Position numbers and translations under genes: made by a program
The notes under the pieces: model-generated
The model's database searches: none
What the model was told of the DNA's origin: nothing
The model's input: only the letters and a program-made list of their open reading frames with translations
From: Lepidurus packardi
Lineage: Eukaryota > Arthropoda > Branchiopoda > Notostraca > Triopsidae
Reading direction: 5' to 3'
NCBI GenBank assembly: GCA_023053545.1
Contig: JAKZAN010000007.1
Location: forward strand, 9,238,001-9,302,000
DNA: 64,000 nt
In this document: one piece after another, positions 13,481 to 25,100 of the stretch
Numbering within the stretch: the stretch's first letter is position 1
Layout of the letters: every line of letters starts with the position of its first letter

Positions 13481-14139
13481 AGGTGATTGAACTTCATGTA
13501 TTCAGTGTGTTCGGCATCCAATTCATTGTTGGAAGCCTCTTTTCAACTGCTCTTTCTTTTCTATTTCACTGTATGAAGTTATGACGGTTCTAAATAGCTC
13601 CAAAGTTAGAGTTCATCGTTTGAATTAAAGTTACTGTCATTAGAACTAGTCATTCGAGTTAGTCCAGTCTTTAAAAGTTAGAGTAATACCTACCCGGCCC
13701 TGAAATTAAAAATCAGTTATTTTTACTTATTTTCCGATAGAATTTCGTTTCCGTTTTATTTTACTATTAGATTTAGATTAGCTTTCATTTTAGGTTGGCA
13801 GTAATATAGTGTCAATAAATCTTTAATATCTTTAAATATCCTTTTTTCCTATAGATCTGTTACCTGCATATATCTTTAGAAAATCAGTTCATCTGCTTCT
13901 TTTAATACATGGATGCGGTCGTTACATATCCGAAGATTTTTGGGGTCGCACACACTCCTTTTTGAAAAGTGTGCACTTCTGTGTTGGTTTCCCTGGGCGT
14001 TAAAAGCTCTGGCAGACACCAGAAAAGGCCTAACATGTCTGGCGGACAGGGCTCCGCGTGTTTTACAACTTTTATGTGTCCCATCTTCCGTCTCCTTGGA
14101 TAGAGGCTTTTGGGGTTCCTTGACGCCGTGCGGGTGCCC

Positions 14140-14177
<38 letters not shown>

Positions 14178-15582
14178 CGGTGAGTTCCGTCCGACAGTGA
14201 CAATTAAACCATTTTTTCCACTGTATTTTTCCCTCTTTTTATCTTTGTCAAGGAATTTCGGAATTTCTGAAATTCCAATCTTCTGGCGTACGTTATCTCG
14301 AAAGTCACAGAATTCAAACTTCCAACGATAACATAAATGCATTAAAGTTCCTGGTATTTTTTTCTAATTCTATTCTATTCTATTACTCTATTTGTTCTAT
14401 TTTTCTTAAACTGTTTGGCTTCCCAAACGCTAAGGAAAAGAACAGAATCCAATTTAGTGTTTTATTAATATTTCTATTTTATTTCACGTTTTTTTATGAT
14501 CTTTTCTATATTATTAATTTTTCTTATATTATTTATTTTTCTATTTTTCTAATTTTCTATTTTTTCTTATACAGGTAGGCTTAAGCTTGTTACCGTCGTT
14601 AATTTCTTCGTAAGAAAGGGTTGAGGTATGGTTGTGGTGAGGAGTTGGGTACACCTTCTATTATTATGAATTCTTATTATTTTTATGATTTTATAGGAAT
14701 TTGCAAAGGTTATATTGTAGTTTAGTATATTGTAGTTTGTATATTGTATATAATAGTTTAGGGAATTAGTAGTCTTTTTTTAGGGATGGGAGGGTGGGAG
14801 GGTGGGAGCATCCCCTTTTACCCCTTCCCGTCTGCTTGAACCCCCGTAGGGTCATATTAATACTCATGAATGTTTACGCTCATTGAATTACAATAAGCTT
14901 TTCAATTGCGGCCTGGAGAGAGATATGAGGACGACACACGTTGCGAGATGGAGGAGAGTCCATATAGTGGCAGGAACTTTTGGGAAACGAAACCGCTCGA
15001 TCCATCACGGAAGTGCATTAGGCTTAAAGGGGAAAAGGTTCGACCGACGAGTCGCGTGGCTCGGCGTCGCTCTGTGGTTCCCTCCGCAACAGTACCCGAC
15101 TCCTACCTATTATGCGCCGTACTTCCGCCGACACACTCCTTGGATGACGGCGGACTTTTCGGGCGAGGGCAAGAGTAGGAGCAAAGGCTGTTTCTCGCTT
15201 CCCAAACTACTCACAAAGTCCCCAGAAAGAAGCTGACAATTCCAGCTCTTGCTCAATTAGGAACGTATTGTGTGACACGACACGCATAGCCAATACCGTC
15301 CGCGGACATCCTCAACCACAACAACGTCCTCCAACTTCCCCTTACTGACCACCGACAATGAAATAAAAGAATAAAATATTAAAAAAATAGCTTCGTTGAA
15401 TGCTAATGTCTCACAGACTGTCTAGATACGATAACGGACAGACGACGCCAGTTTGGATACGTTTATAAAAACCTTGAATTGTTAAAATGTGAAACTTTTT
15501 AAAACAGAATGCAAGTCACGTCTTGATATTTCACTACCAACTTCAAGTCAAATCATTCAAATCGTTCAAAGCTTCGCATATG
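13481..15582. other. Non-coding; long poly-A
   Basis: No supported gene. An A-run of more than 30 bp lies at about 14141-14175. Frames that cross it are homopolymer artefacts (poly-K or poly-F). Confidence 0.55.
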
Positions 15583-16345
15583 GGTAAGAAAGCTTGAACC
15601 AATGCCGTTTGAATTTCAATCACTTTGAAGTTTTGAACCCTTCTCAAGAGTTCTCGGAATCATACATTCGTCTGAACTAGAGATACACTTTCACCAGTTT
15701 TAAACCACTCCCTGCACATTCAAACCCTTCAATGTCATTAATTCGCAAGGTTTGAACCCTTGAAAGGGGAAGTGCCATAACTTTCTAATTGTTGTAATTC
15801 ATTTGAACCCACGAGACAGGCACTTGCGCGAGTTTTAGACTCAGTGCGCTTCAACCTTCAAAGCGAAAGATCCGCAAGTTACTTGAAATCGCCAAATTCA
15901 CAGCTTTTGAAACCATTCTAGCTTATTTGAACCCTTCAATCGAGGTAAAAACAGTTTAAAACACATTTAAACCATTCTGTGCACAAGCAAACCCTTCAAA
16001 GTGATTCATTAAAAAGGCTTGAACCATTCTAGTTGAAGGCTTGAACCCTTCAAATTGCAAGTTCCAATTCCTTCTAATCGTTGTAGTTCATTTGGACCCA
16101 CTAGACAGAGGCACTTTCGCGAGTTTTGCACCACTAAAAGTGCGCTTAAACCATTCAAAGTGAAGATTCGCCAGTCTTGAACCCCTGAAATTGCCAAATT
16201 CACCCATTTGAGCCATTTACATTCATTTGAACCCTTGATTCGAGGAACAACCACGAGTTTTTAAACCATTTTCATGGGTTTAAACCCCTAACCAAAGTAG
16301 AAATTTGACGTCTTTCTGGATTCTTGTAATTTTGAACCCAGTAAC
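15583..16345. repeat. Diverged tandem array with TTTGAACCCTTCAA motif
   Basis: The motif TTTGAACCCTTCAA and variants recur about fifteen times. Two longer units of about 270-300 bp align (about 15683-15945 and 15950-16245), each going from TTTAAACCA through a CTTCTAAT-TTGTAGTTCATT block and a GCGAGTTTT block to ATTTGAACCCTT-CGAGG. A third begins near 16246. Divergence is high, so the array is old. Confidence 0.75.
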
Positions 16346-16707
16346 AGGCTTCGGCCTAAACTGGTAATAAATTAAAAAAAAAAAAAAATTTTAACCATCC
16401 AAGAATTGGAAAGACTGGGAAAGCACAACCTAATCTCACCCAACTTTAAATCCATTCCCCCGTATACAGTTCTTATACCGTTCCCCCGTACACAGCCGAG
16501 GAGGAAGGGTACATGTACTAACTATATAGAGAACAGTTGGGGGTGTCAAGTGTATCGAATCGAACCACGTGGCAAGTCAAACCTCATTAGCTGGTCTATT
16601 GTCGGGATTTCCCATTCCATCTCTCTTTCCCAAAATCGCAAAGCGACAGCGCCTCCCAAGGTTCTGATAATGCGATATTTCCCACCCACCCAAAAGTATC
16701 CCCCAAA

Positions 16708-17215
16708 TCCCCCAAATGAACGAAACAAAGGAAGATATTTCCCAATCCTTCTCTATAAACCCACGCCATGCAACAACAATGAACAATCCTTCGCTATAAA
16801 CCCATGCCATGCAACAACAATGAATCTTCCCCAAAATCTTCGAACCCACCCGAGGAACCTTCTAGCGAGTATTGGACAACTTTTAACCAGCCGTAGGGTA
16901 TACGTGCCTTGAACAGTACAGTACGACATAGTACAGTACCCGTACCGTACGTTATGTTGTATATGTGTTGTGCCGTCCCTTTTGTTAAGTCCCCCAAATG
17001 AACGAACACAAAGGAAGATATTTCCCAATCCTTCGCTATAAACCCATGCCATGCCACAACAATGAATCTTCGAACCCATCCGAGGAACCTCCTAGCGAGT
17101 ATTGGACAACTTCCACAAGCCGTAGGGTACATGTGCCTTGAACAGTACAGTACGACATAGTACAGTACCCGTACCGTACGTTATGTTGTATATGTGTTGT
17201 GTCGTCTCTTATGTT
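16708..17215. repeat. Tandem direct repeat, 282-bp unit, with GTAC-rich dyad
   Basis: Copy 1 is 16708-16989 and copy 2 is 16990-17215. Copy 1 contains an extra internal duplication of CTATAAACCCAYGCCATGC-type sequence that copy 2 lacks. Both end in a conserved GTAC-rich stretch (AGTACAGTACGACATAGTAC onward, then CCGTACCGTACG) able to fold back on itself. CAACAATGAA decamers occur in both copies. Overlapping frames of over 100 codons are repeat artefacts. Confidence 0.9.
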
Positions 17216-18334
17216 ACCCTACCAAGCTCTCCCAACGTCCATAATTGAATGAGTTGGACATTGACATCGGATCTTTTCCCTGCTTCTCCACTTTCTTTTC
17301 TCACCCTCTCACCCTTTTCCCTCGGTACGACATATATATACCCTTTCCCTCATAGTTACCGTACCGTACACATGTACTGTACCCTCCCCTCCAAACTCCC
17401 CTTCTCTGAAACTTCCACGAAACTTCTATTCGACATGTCGAATGGCAGACGACCGATTCCCACTAGGATCAGGTTGCCAACATGATCAATAAATTCGAAA
17501 GTCTTTCGACGAAAAATTGATCTCAATTTTCTCACATTTTCTCAAATTTTCTACAAACTTCCCCTTAATTTCCTATAATTTTCTAGATTTATTTGATTTG
17601 ATTTATTTTATTTTTCAGAATGTTTATTGATCCTGCGCCCGCACATCAACTTTCCCGACATTCCGACATCATTCAAATGCCCTAGAAAAAAAAATAATAT
17701 ACAAACAGGGGCCTAACGCCTGGCTGTCAAATAGTACACAGGCATTTTTTTTTTTATTCTTTCTTAAGAGAAATTTTCTTTCAAAGTGGAGGTTTTGTGC
17801 GTTACCCAGTGCAGTATGCGAAATAAAAAAAAAGCATCCAGTTTTTTGTTCAAAGGTTCTGTTTCATTTCAACATTTGACGGAAGGGGATGGTGGATACT
17901 ACCCGCAAAGGATAAGGGACCTTTCAGGCAAAAGGTCCCGTTTAACTAGAACACTAAGGCGAAAGCAGGTTGCCGGGCCGGGCCGCGCCGCGCCACGCCG
18001 GGCCGTGCCGTGCCGCGCCGGCGATTGCACCGGCGAGGCAGCGGCACCGTTCAAGTCCCCGAGTCTATCGCGGGGCTTGGATGGTTTGGGAGCCCCTTTT
18101 GCCCCTCTTGCTGGCCAACGTGGCGCCGAAGGAAGCCGAAGGAAAACACAACCATGCCGGGGGAAAATGCTCAAGGGACCACACAGAAAAATTCTCAAGT
18201 ACAAAAACACTCTCTTTCCTTGTATATGTTCTGTTACATTCTCTTTCTCTCTCTTTCTGGCTATTGCTCGGGCTCCTTCTTTATATATTGGTTCAGATTA
18301 GCTTGAAAAAATAGAGGACCTTACCCCCCACCCA
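17216..18334. other. Non-coding; GC-rich patch
   Basis: Within otherwise AT-rich DNA there is a short, extremely GC-rich stretch at about 17970-18032 made of GCCGGGCC and GCCGTGCC iterations. Frames of up to 171 codons cross it, but their composition (R, A, P, G) is explained by this simple sequence. Confidence 0.55.
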
Positions 18335-19270
18335 CTCACTATTAAAACCGCACACGCTCTAACTATCAACCAAGCCTAATTCCATGAAAAGATAGAGATT
18401 TGGGATGGATTTGTAAGTACTGAAAGATCCTGCTCAGATTTCTGCCAAAATTTTGGGGGTTCTTAAGTTGAAGAATGTGAGATCTTAAGGAGGGGGGGGG
18501 GGGGTTGAGTTGGTAAGAAGATGCGTTAAGTGGGTATAAGAAAGGATGGGGTAAATAGATAGAAATAGATAGATATACTTGGGCGCAAGTGACATGTAAT
18601 TAGCAGGTTTGGGTTTCAGTGGCTAAAAGCGACGGAAGAAGAGAACCGGGTGTCTGGTTTCTCGTCGCTTCGAAACTTTTGCCACGCGCCCGACAATTTC
18701 CCAAACGAACGTGATCGGCCATAAGACGAGAGGATTTGTGCTAACGTTTTTCCGAAAGTTGGAGGGTCTAAGGTGAGCTGTTAGAAAGGGGGCGGGGGGG
18801 GGGGGGGGTGATACATGTTATAAAAGCTGTACAACAAGTTTCCCCGGAGGGAATTGTCTTTTGCTTATACTGTTTTCGAGTATCTGATCTGGTCCATTCA
18901 CTTTACAAAGATTCACAGAATTAATTGATTCAAAATGAGAAATACCGTCAGAGAACGGTTTCGTCCTCGATGGTCAAGTGATTCTACCAGTCGAAATAAA
19001 AAAAAATAAAGTTTAAACCCTTGACTATAAGAATGGACTGTTGACTATAACTAGCGATTGTTGGGAAACTTAAAATTAAAACCGCACACGCGCTTACTAT
19101 AAAACAAGCCTAATTCCATGAAAAAAAGAGATTTGGGTGGATTTTTAAGTAGTTAAAGATGTTCAAGTGATTTTAGCAGTCAAAATAAACAAATAAGGTT
19201 CAAACCCTTGACTATAAGCATGGACTGTTGACTATAACTATCGATTGTTGGGAAACTTAAGAAAAGTTAA
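18335..19270. repeat. Two interleaved dispersed direct repeats plus G-runs
   Basis: Block A (TTAAAACCGCACACGC through GATTTGGG) occurs at about 18340-18430 and again at about 19073-19160. Block B (GATTCTACCAGTC through GACTGTTGACTATAACTA) occurs at about 18955-19075 and 19160-19260. Between them are pure G-runs: 13 G at 18492-18504 and 15 G at 18794-18808. Confidence 0.8.
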
Positions 19271-22082
19271 GAAAATAGGAAAAATGAATAGTGATTAATA
19301 AAAAATTAATGAACATAATGTCAAATTAGAAATTTTGGAACAAAAATTAACCTTATGAAACACATTAAGACTTGGAAGTGAGACATTGTAATATTAATAA
19401 TAGATATTCATATTCTAAAATAAATCAATGGTGGAATCGGAGAAAGAAACTTTGAAATTCCAATGGGATAAAAACATTGAAAAAAATGAATGTAAAAGTC
19501 AAATAAAATAAACATTCATGGATTATTGTACTTTGTATAACATATTCAAATGGATTATTGTACTTTGTGTAAAATATTCAAATGGTTTGCACATATTTAT
19601 AAAGGTCATGGAAAATAACAACCCAAAACACGATTGGCTAGTTTTTTGTTCAAAAATAAATATTTCGTCCAGATAATTGCAATTAAACACATTGAAACAC
19701 TAATGAATTTAGGAATTTTGAAACACTAATAAATTTAGGAATTTTGAAACACTAATGAATTTAAGAATCTTGACCGCGCTAAAGTATTTTAATAAGATTA
19801 GTAGTATAAGTATGTAAGATTGTAAGTATGTATGTAAGTAAGTATGTAAGATTGCAATGACTTAGAAAGTTGAAGTATTGTTATATTTTTACTTTGTCTT
19901 TTCTAACTACACCAAAACGCAAGTGTGAACAACTTTTGAAGTGATGAAATAGTGTTTTTTGAGTCATTTATTTAGCAAAAAATATAACAACTATACTGTT
20001 TTCAAATCGATAGTCTTCATCTTAAGGAAGAGAAGGTACCAACACGTTTTTAAAGTAGAAAACCTTGAAATGGACCGACTTTTTTAGAACACTTCTGAAA
20101 GGCTTTTTTATCTGAAAAAAAGTTGCAAATTTCAAATCTTAAACTCAATGCAATGAATGCAAATTGTAACTTAATCTAATTTCACATTCGCATTCTGTTC
20201 GAATGGCTAATTCTTACTTTAAATTGAATTAACTTGAATGGCTAACTATTACAAATTCTTAGTTTTACTGAATCCTGATCTTGTTTCTTGTTAATCTTGT
20301 TGAATCTGCATGTTATTGAATTATTAAATTACAATTGAAGCTGTTTGACTTTCTTATGAATGTTTCTGTCAAAAATTCGTCAGAATTTTTAGATCCAAAG
20401 CATTTCAAGTCTTTTAGCTTTCAATTGGCTCTTGTTCCAATAAATAAATTAAAGTCTCTAGATGGACTAGCATACTATAGAATCGAAAAGAAATGAAAGA
20501 ACCCAAAAGTGCTCTATCGGATCTCGAAAGAAGAAACTCTCCCGGAAATTGAAAGGTATTAGACCCTAAAAGCCAGTAACAACATGGTTTCTACCAAGTT
20601 ACGTTAGGTAAGAGCTTCGCGTTTCTTATTGCATTGGGAGCCTTTTAAAGAAGACAAAACGGATTTGTTTCTGTCTTTTTCTATCTGTGGGGAGGATTTC
20701 CATTTAGGAGAAGAGCGAAAACAAATGTCTATAAAAGTCATGGAAACTAGCACACACATATACACACGAAAGAATCGCGCTCCTCGATCGATTCGCTCTT
20801 CTTTGTCGAGGTTGTAAGAATCGTCGCGCGTGAGTTTTTATTTTTTTATTTTTTCTTCCTTTTTTTACTCTTTTTCTCTTGTTTTCTCTTGTTGGGGTGG
20901 AGAAAGAGGTTTGTCTTGGGCAAGGAAAAACAGTCCCTCCGTCTCGACCAATCCCCAAGCGCTTACTTGCGTCACATGGCAGAGGCTAAGGAGGGACGCC
21001 AAGGTGGAGCCATTTCCTTTGCCGGCCTTTGATTGGGTCTGCACGGAGCATGCCCGGGAAGCGTGTCCCATCCTGCACGGTATACCTAGTCCTGAAACGT
21101 TCGGTTCGGTTCCCCCCTCCCGAGAAGCGAAGCGAACAAACCCCTCTGGGGCCCCCTTTGCGTGGTGGGGAACTTGGGTTTGGCGTAGTATAGCGTGAGC
21201 TCGACAGTGGGACAAATGTGTTGCTCCCATCGCGGCGCACTTTTTCGTTGCTGCTATACCTTACTCCACTGAAACCCCGGCTAGACCCCAGGAAAAAAAG
21301 GTGGAAAAAATAAACACAACTTTGAACCCCAAAAAGTTCGTTTAAGAACCCGCTTCATTTTAAAACCTAAACCCCTAGAGTGAAGGTTTGCGTACGACAA
21401 GAGAGTTGGTGCTTCCAAGTCGGCGGGGAAAGAGTCGCCGTTAGTGGGTTTCCAGGCCCAAGTTTTTCATTGTTGGTGTTTTTCATAGTTGGAGTCTAGA
21501 AAGTTCTACGTTAACAGGACCAATTGTGGTGGGTCTAGCTCGTGTTGTTTTGGTACAAAAAAAAAGGCTTTACTGCTCAACGTTGAAAGCGGAAGTGGTT
21601 CCAGACGCGTGGGGACGCGTGGGGACGCGTGGGCTAAGTAAAAGAGGCGCGAAAACATTGGAGGTGGAGGTGGTGACTTGCTCTGGGATGACATAAACTG
21701 TGATGGAATTGCGGTTTTAGAAGTTGGAAAAGAAGAAGGAAAGTGGAGTTAAGCTTAAGGCAAAGGTGGTAAGGGATAAGGATTGCTTAGGACGAAAAGT
21801 GTTCCAAAAAGTTCCGAAGGTGGTGCCAAAGGAGCCCCAAATCCCCGTCGGGTTCATTTGCGCCTGTTTCGATTGTGGTTTTTTCTCTTCTTGAACCCAA
21901 TCTCTATTACAATTGCCGCTGTAATTAAGAGAGGAGAGAAGGCGGAATTGGGGAGAAGAAGAGAAGTGGTGGGGAATCACACGAAAATTTTTCTCGAAAT
22001 TCCAGGCGCTATTGCTGCGCCGTGTAATTTAGTCATTGTGGATCACCAAATTTTCAAAATTTCTCCCTCTAAGGCTGACGAC
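19271..22082. other. Upstream region of isl; no separate gene seen
   Basis: A GTAA/GTAT microsatellite lies near 19805-19850. A short triple tandem of GACGCGTGGG lies at about 21606-21634. The stretch before 22083 presumably includes the isl 5' UTR and promoter, but I see no convincing TATA box or initiator. The frame of the isl start codon is open upstream to about 21783 without resembling Islet proteins. Confidence 0.45.
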
Positions 22083-22101
22083 ATGACGGAGCAGCCGCCA
22101 A
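22083..22101 (+). CDS. isl: isl coding exon 1 (start codon, 19 nt)
   Basis: ATGACGGAGCAGCCGCCAA is followed by the donor GTAAGC. It ends in phase 1 and joins AAAAGCGG at 25618 to encode MTEQPPKKRRLSL. This tiny coding exon is the most inferential part of the model, but both the phase and the PPKKRR junction match the Islet family. Confidence 0.85.
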
Positions 22102-25100
22102 GTAAGCTAATTTCTTTGAACTGTTTTTATAAAAAAAAATTCGTTTGGAACCATCCCTGAAAGCTTAGGTCGATTCATAGCCAGAAAGGTTGAAAAGAAA
22201 ATTTTGCAGAAATTCCGAATATTAGTTGAAAGGTATTAATTTCAGAATTACTTCCAAAACGGTTTAAGAGTTAGTATTTCTTTGGGAAAAGTATGCCTTT
22301 TTGCAAAATAGTGCACTTAAGTTAATTTAGTACATTTAAATAGTGTTAATTAGCTGTTTTAGCAATTTCAGTTTGTAGCAATTTTAAGTTAATTAGCTGG
22401 TATTAAGCTTAATATCTTTTGGCAATCCTAAGCATCTTGTTAACTTTCCATTGTTAAAATTTGTAAATCGTTCTAAATCAGGAAATCAAATTGGCAAGTT
22501 TTTAAATTTTTAAATTTGCAAGTCATCGTAAGTTTGGAAAAAATTAGTTTTGCGACGTAAAGTTTTAGAATCACTACGAACTAGGCTATCAGTTCAATTC
22601 TTTTTATTTCAACGCATTATTTCAACTACTATTACTACTACTTTTTATTTTCTTTTTTTTTTAACTTCAGTTAATTACTACTATTTCAGTCTTCAGTTAA
22701 TTTTCTTCAGTTAATTACTAACCTAGCTGCATTATTTTGGTATTTTTTTAAACTAGGAAAACTATTTTTCTAAAATTCTAAACTAGAATTGTAATGCTAT
22801 ATTATGTTGTATATTCTATTTCTATAGTCTATTTATTTTATATTATTATATTTATTTTATTAAATTTAAAAAAATCGTTAAGAAGTTCAAAGGAACAGTT
22901 TAGTGCTATATTAATTCTATTACTAAATATATTAAGTGATAATATTAATTTTTTAATAAGTTTCCCTAAACTTATTAAAATATTTATAACATTAATGTAA
23001 AGAATGGTCCTTCATTAATGGAATGAACAAAGTTACCTGAATTTCTGCGAAAATTTCAGAACTCGATTTCCCTCAATTTCACTCAGTCTCAAATGTCGAT
23101 ATACCTTAATACCTTAAAAATATATACCTTAAAGATATACCTTAAAATACCTTAATTTCACTCAATCTCACTTAAATGAATACAATTTTTTCATAAAATT
23201 CACTTATTGGATAGAATCTTCTCACAATTTCCCTTATTTAGCACTGTTTTCCACCATATTCAATAATTTCCCCCAAATTCCCTGCAATGTCACTTAATCT
23301 TAAGATCCTTCAACGATCCGTTCGATTTGAATGCTTCTGGTCACTTTCTTAACAAGCTTCCGCGCCTTCCTTGAAGATCCCAAGCATTGCCATTTCATTT
23401 CTAGACTATGTCGAGACCATTTGGAAGTAGATCAAGAATGAAGAAGATTCGGGGGTTTAAGATATCGTTCATTAAGACACCAAAACACATAGGAAACGAC
23501 AGCTAATTGAGTGCAGTTATGCCTGCGTTTACTCAAAGCCCATGGAATTAGCCCAGCGTTTGTGTTTAGGCCCAGTCAAGCGTCATTCTTCTAGTTTGGG
23601 TTCAGGTTTCGGTATATAGCAAACCCATGCGATATGCATATTGATGTCCTCATTTAACACCTTGAAAAAGCTGGTGGTTGGTGTGTGTGGCATGGCACAC
23701 ACATCAACCTGTGCTATACCCCATTATGACACCTTTTGGGTTGAGATGGGGGGGGGGGGTTGGGGTGGTAGTACACCGTTTTTAACCAGTAGGCTAAACA
23801 ATAGATCCTATACCCCATGTTGCTCTGCCGACAACAATGGGCTTCTAGTCTTAAGCTGCTTTTCAAAAGGGGAACCGCGCTCCATTGCTCCGCGTAGTCA
23901 CTAAAAGGGCGCGATGGCAATACATATTACTTTGGTGGACAGTATTGCCCTGCACTGCCATAGTAGTGTACAGTATAGAGTGCAGCATAAGGTAGCAAAG
24001 AGAACCAGGAAAAGCTTGACTTTGAGGAACGTCTAGTACATCACTGTTTTTTGCCTTTTAAAGTAATATAGACCCCCTGAACCCCCCCATTCTTTATGAT
24101 TATCCACCATTTTCCGAAAGAAAACGGAACAAAAACGGAAAGTAGAAATGGGTTTCCCAACACTTTCCGGCTAAATCGAAAAGCATTAGCATAAAAACAC
24201 GAGCCAAGCACTATTGTTAAAAACTTCCATTAACTTTTGTTCGTTGACCGCAGCGCTTTCCTTATAAAGACAAGCAAGGAAGGAGGTAATTGGGGGGCAG
24301 GAGGGGAGAAAGAACAATGCTAAATCACCTCAATTATATGCGTCCATTGTTCAGAGTAAATGCGGTTGGTCGTTTATGTGCTGCGTTTGACTGTCACGCG
24401 AAGATTTGATCGCTGGAATTGATCGGACCAGAAATAGAGCATTTAGGGTTCATAGTAATATGCTTTTAAATTTCTTCCGAACGTTGCTGATTTCTCACAA
24501 ACTTTCTCACAGCCAGTTCCATTCAGTTTTGACCCAAATTCCATATTTCAATAAATTCAAATTCAATATTTCGGTCAATACAACTTCCTATTGTTGCATT
24601 TTAACTCTCTTATGGTTGATTTGGAATTTTTTACTGTCTAAACAATTGTAGAATTTGTCTAGCAATTTATTCGGATTTTCTGAAAAGAATTTCTTCCCAA
24701 ACTCAACTTATTCTACTAAGAATATGAAGAAGTATGGACATTCATTTTCATTTTATTTGATACATGATAGTTAAGCTTTGATAGAATAGAATTTGATAGA
24801 TAGTTAAGCTTTGATAGAACGTTCAGAATATCCAATAATTGTATTAGTTTTCTATGAATAGAATTGACGTTCTTTTGTAGTTTCAAAGTAGTTGTAAAAT
24901 TAGCTCAGTATATGTAATTCAAGTCAAATTTTAGAACCAAATACATCAGGAACATTCAAATCAAGAATGCGTCACGTTAAGGCAGTTTGATATTACATTC
25001 TAACACATTAGTTTCAAACCACGACTTCAGATAATTCCAGATGTAACTAGCCATGGCCTTCTTAGCCTTCTAAACATTGAACTCAACCACTCGAATCACT

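Noticed and set aside
13902..14342. 146-codon minus-strand frame
   Set aside because: It crosses a long A/T homopolymer and contains a run of phenylalanines; no similarity to a known protein.
16406..17132. Several overlapping frames of over 100 codons on both strands
   Set aside because: They lie mostly within the 282-bp direct repeat; repeated peptides such as MAWVYSEGL are copies of the repeat.
17786..18314. Frames of up to 171 codons across the GC-rich patch
   Set aside because: R/A/P/G-rich translation in several frames is explained by the GC simple sequence.
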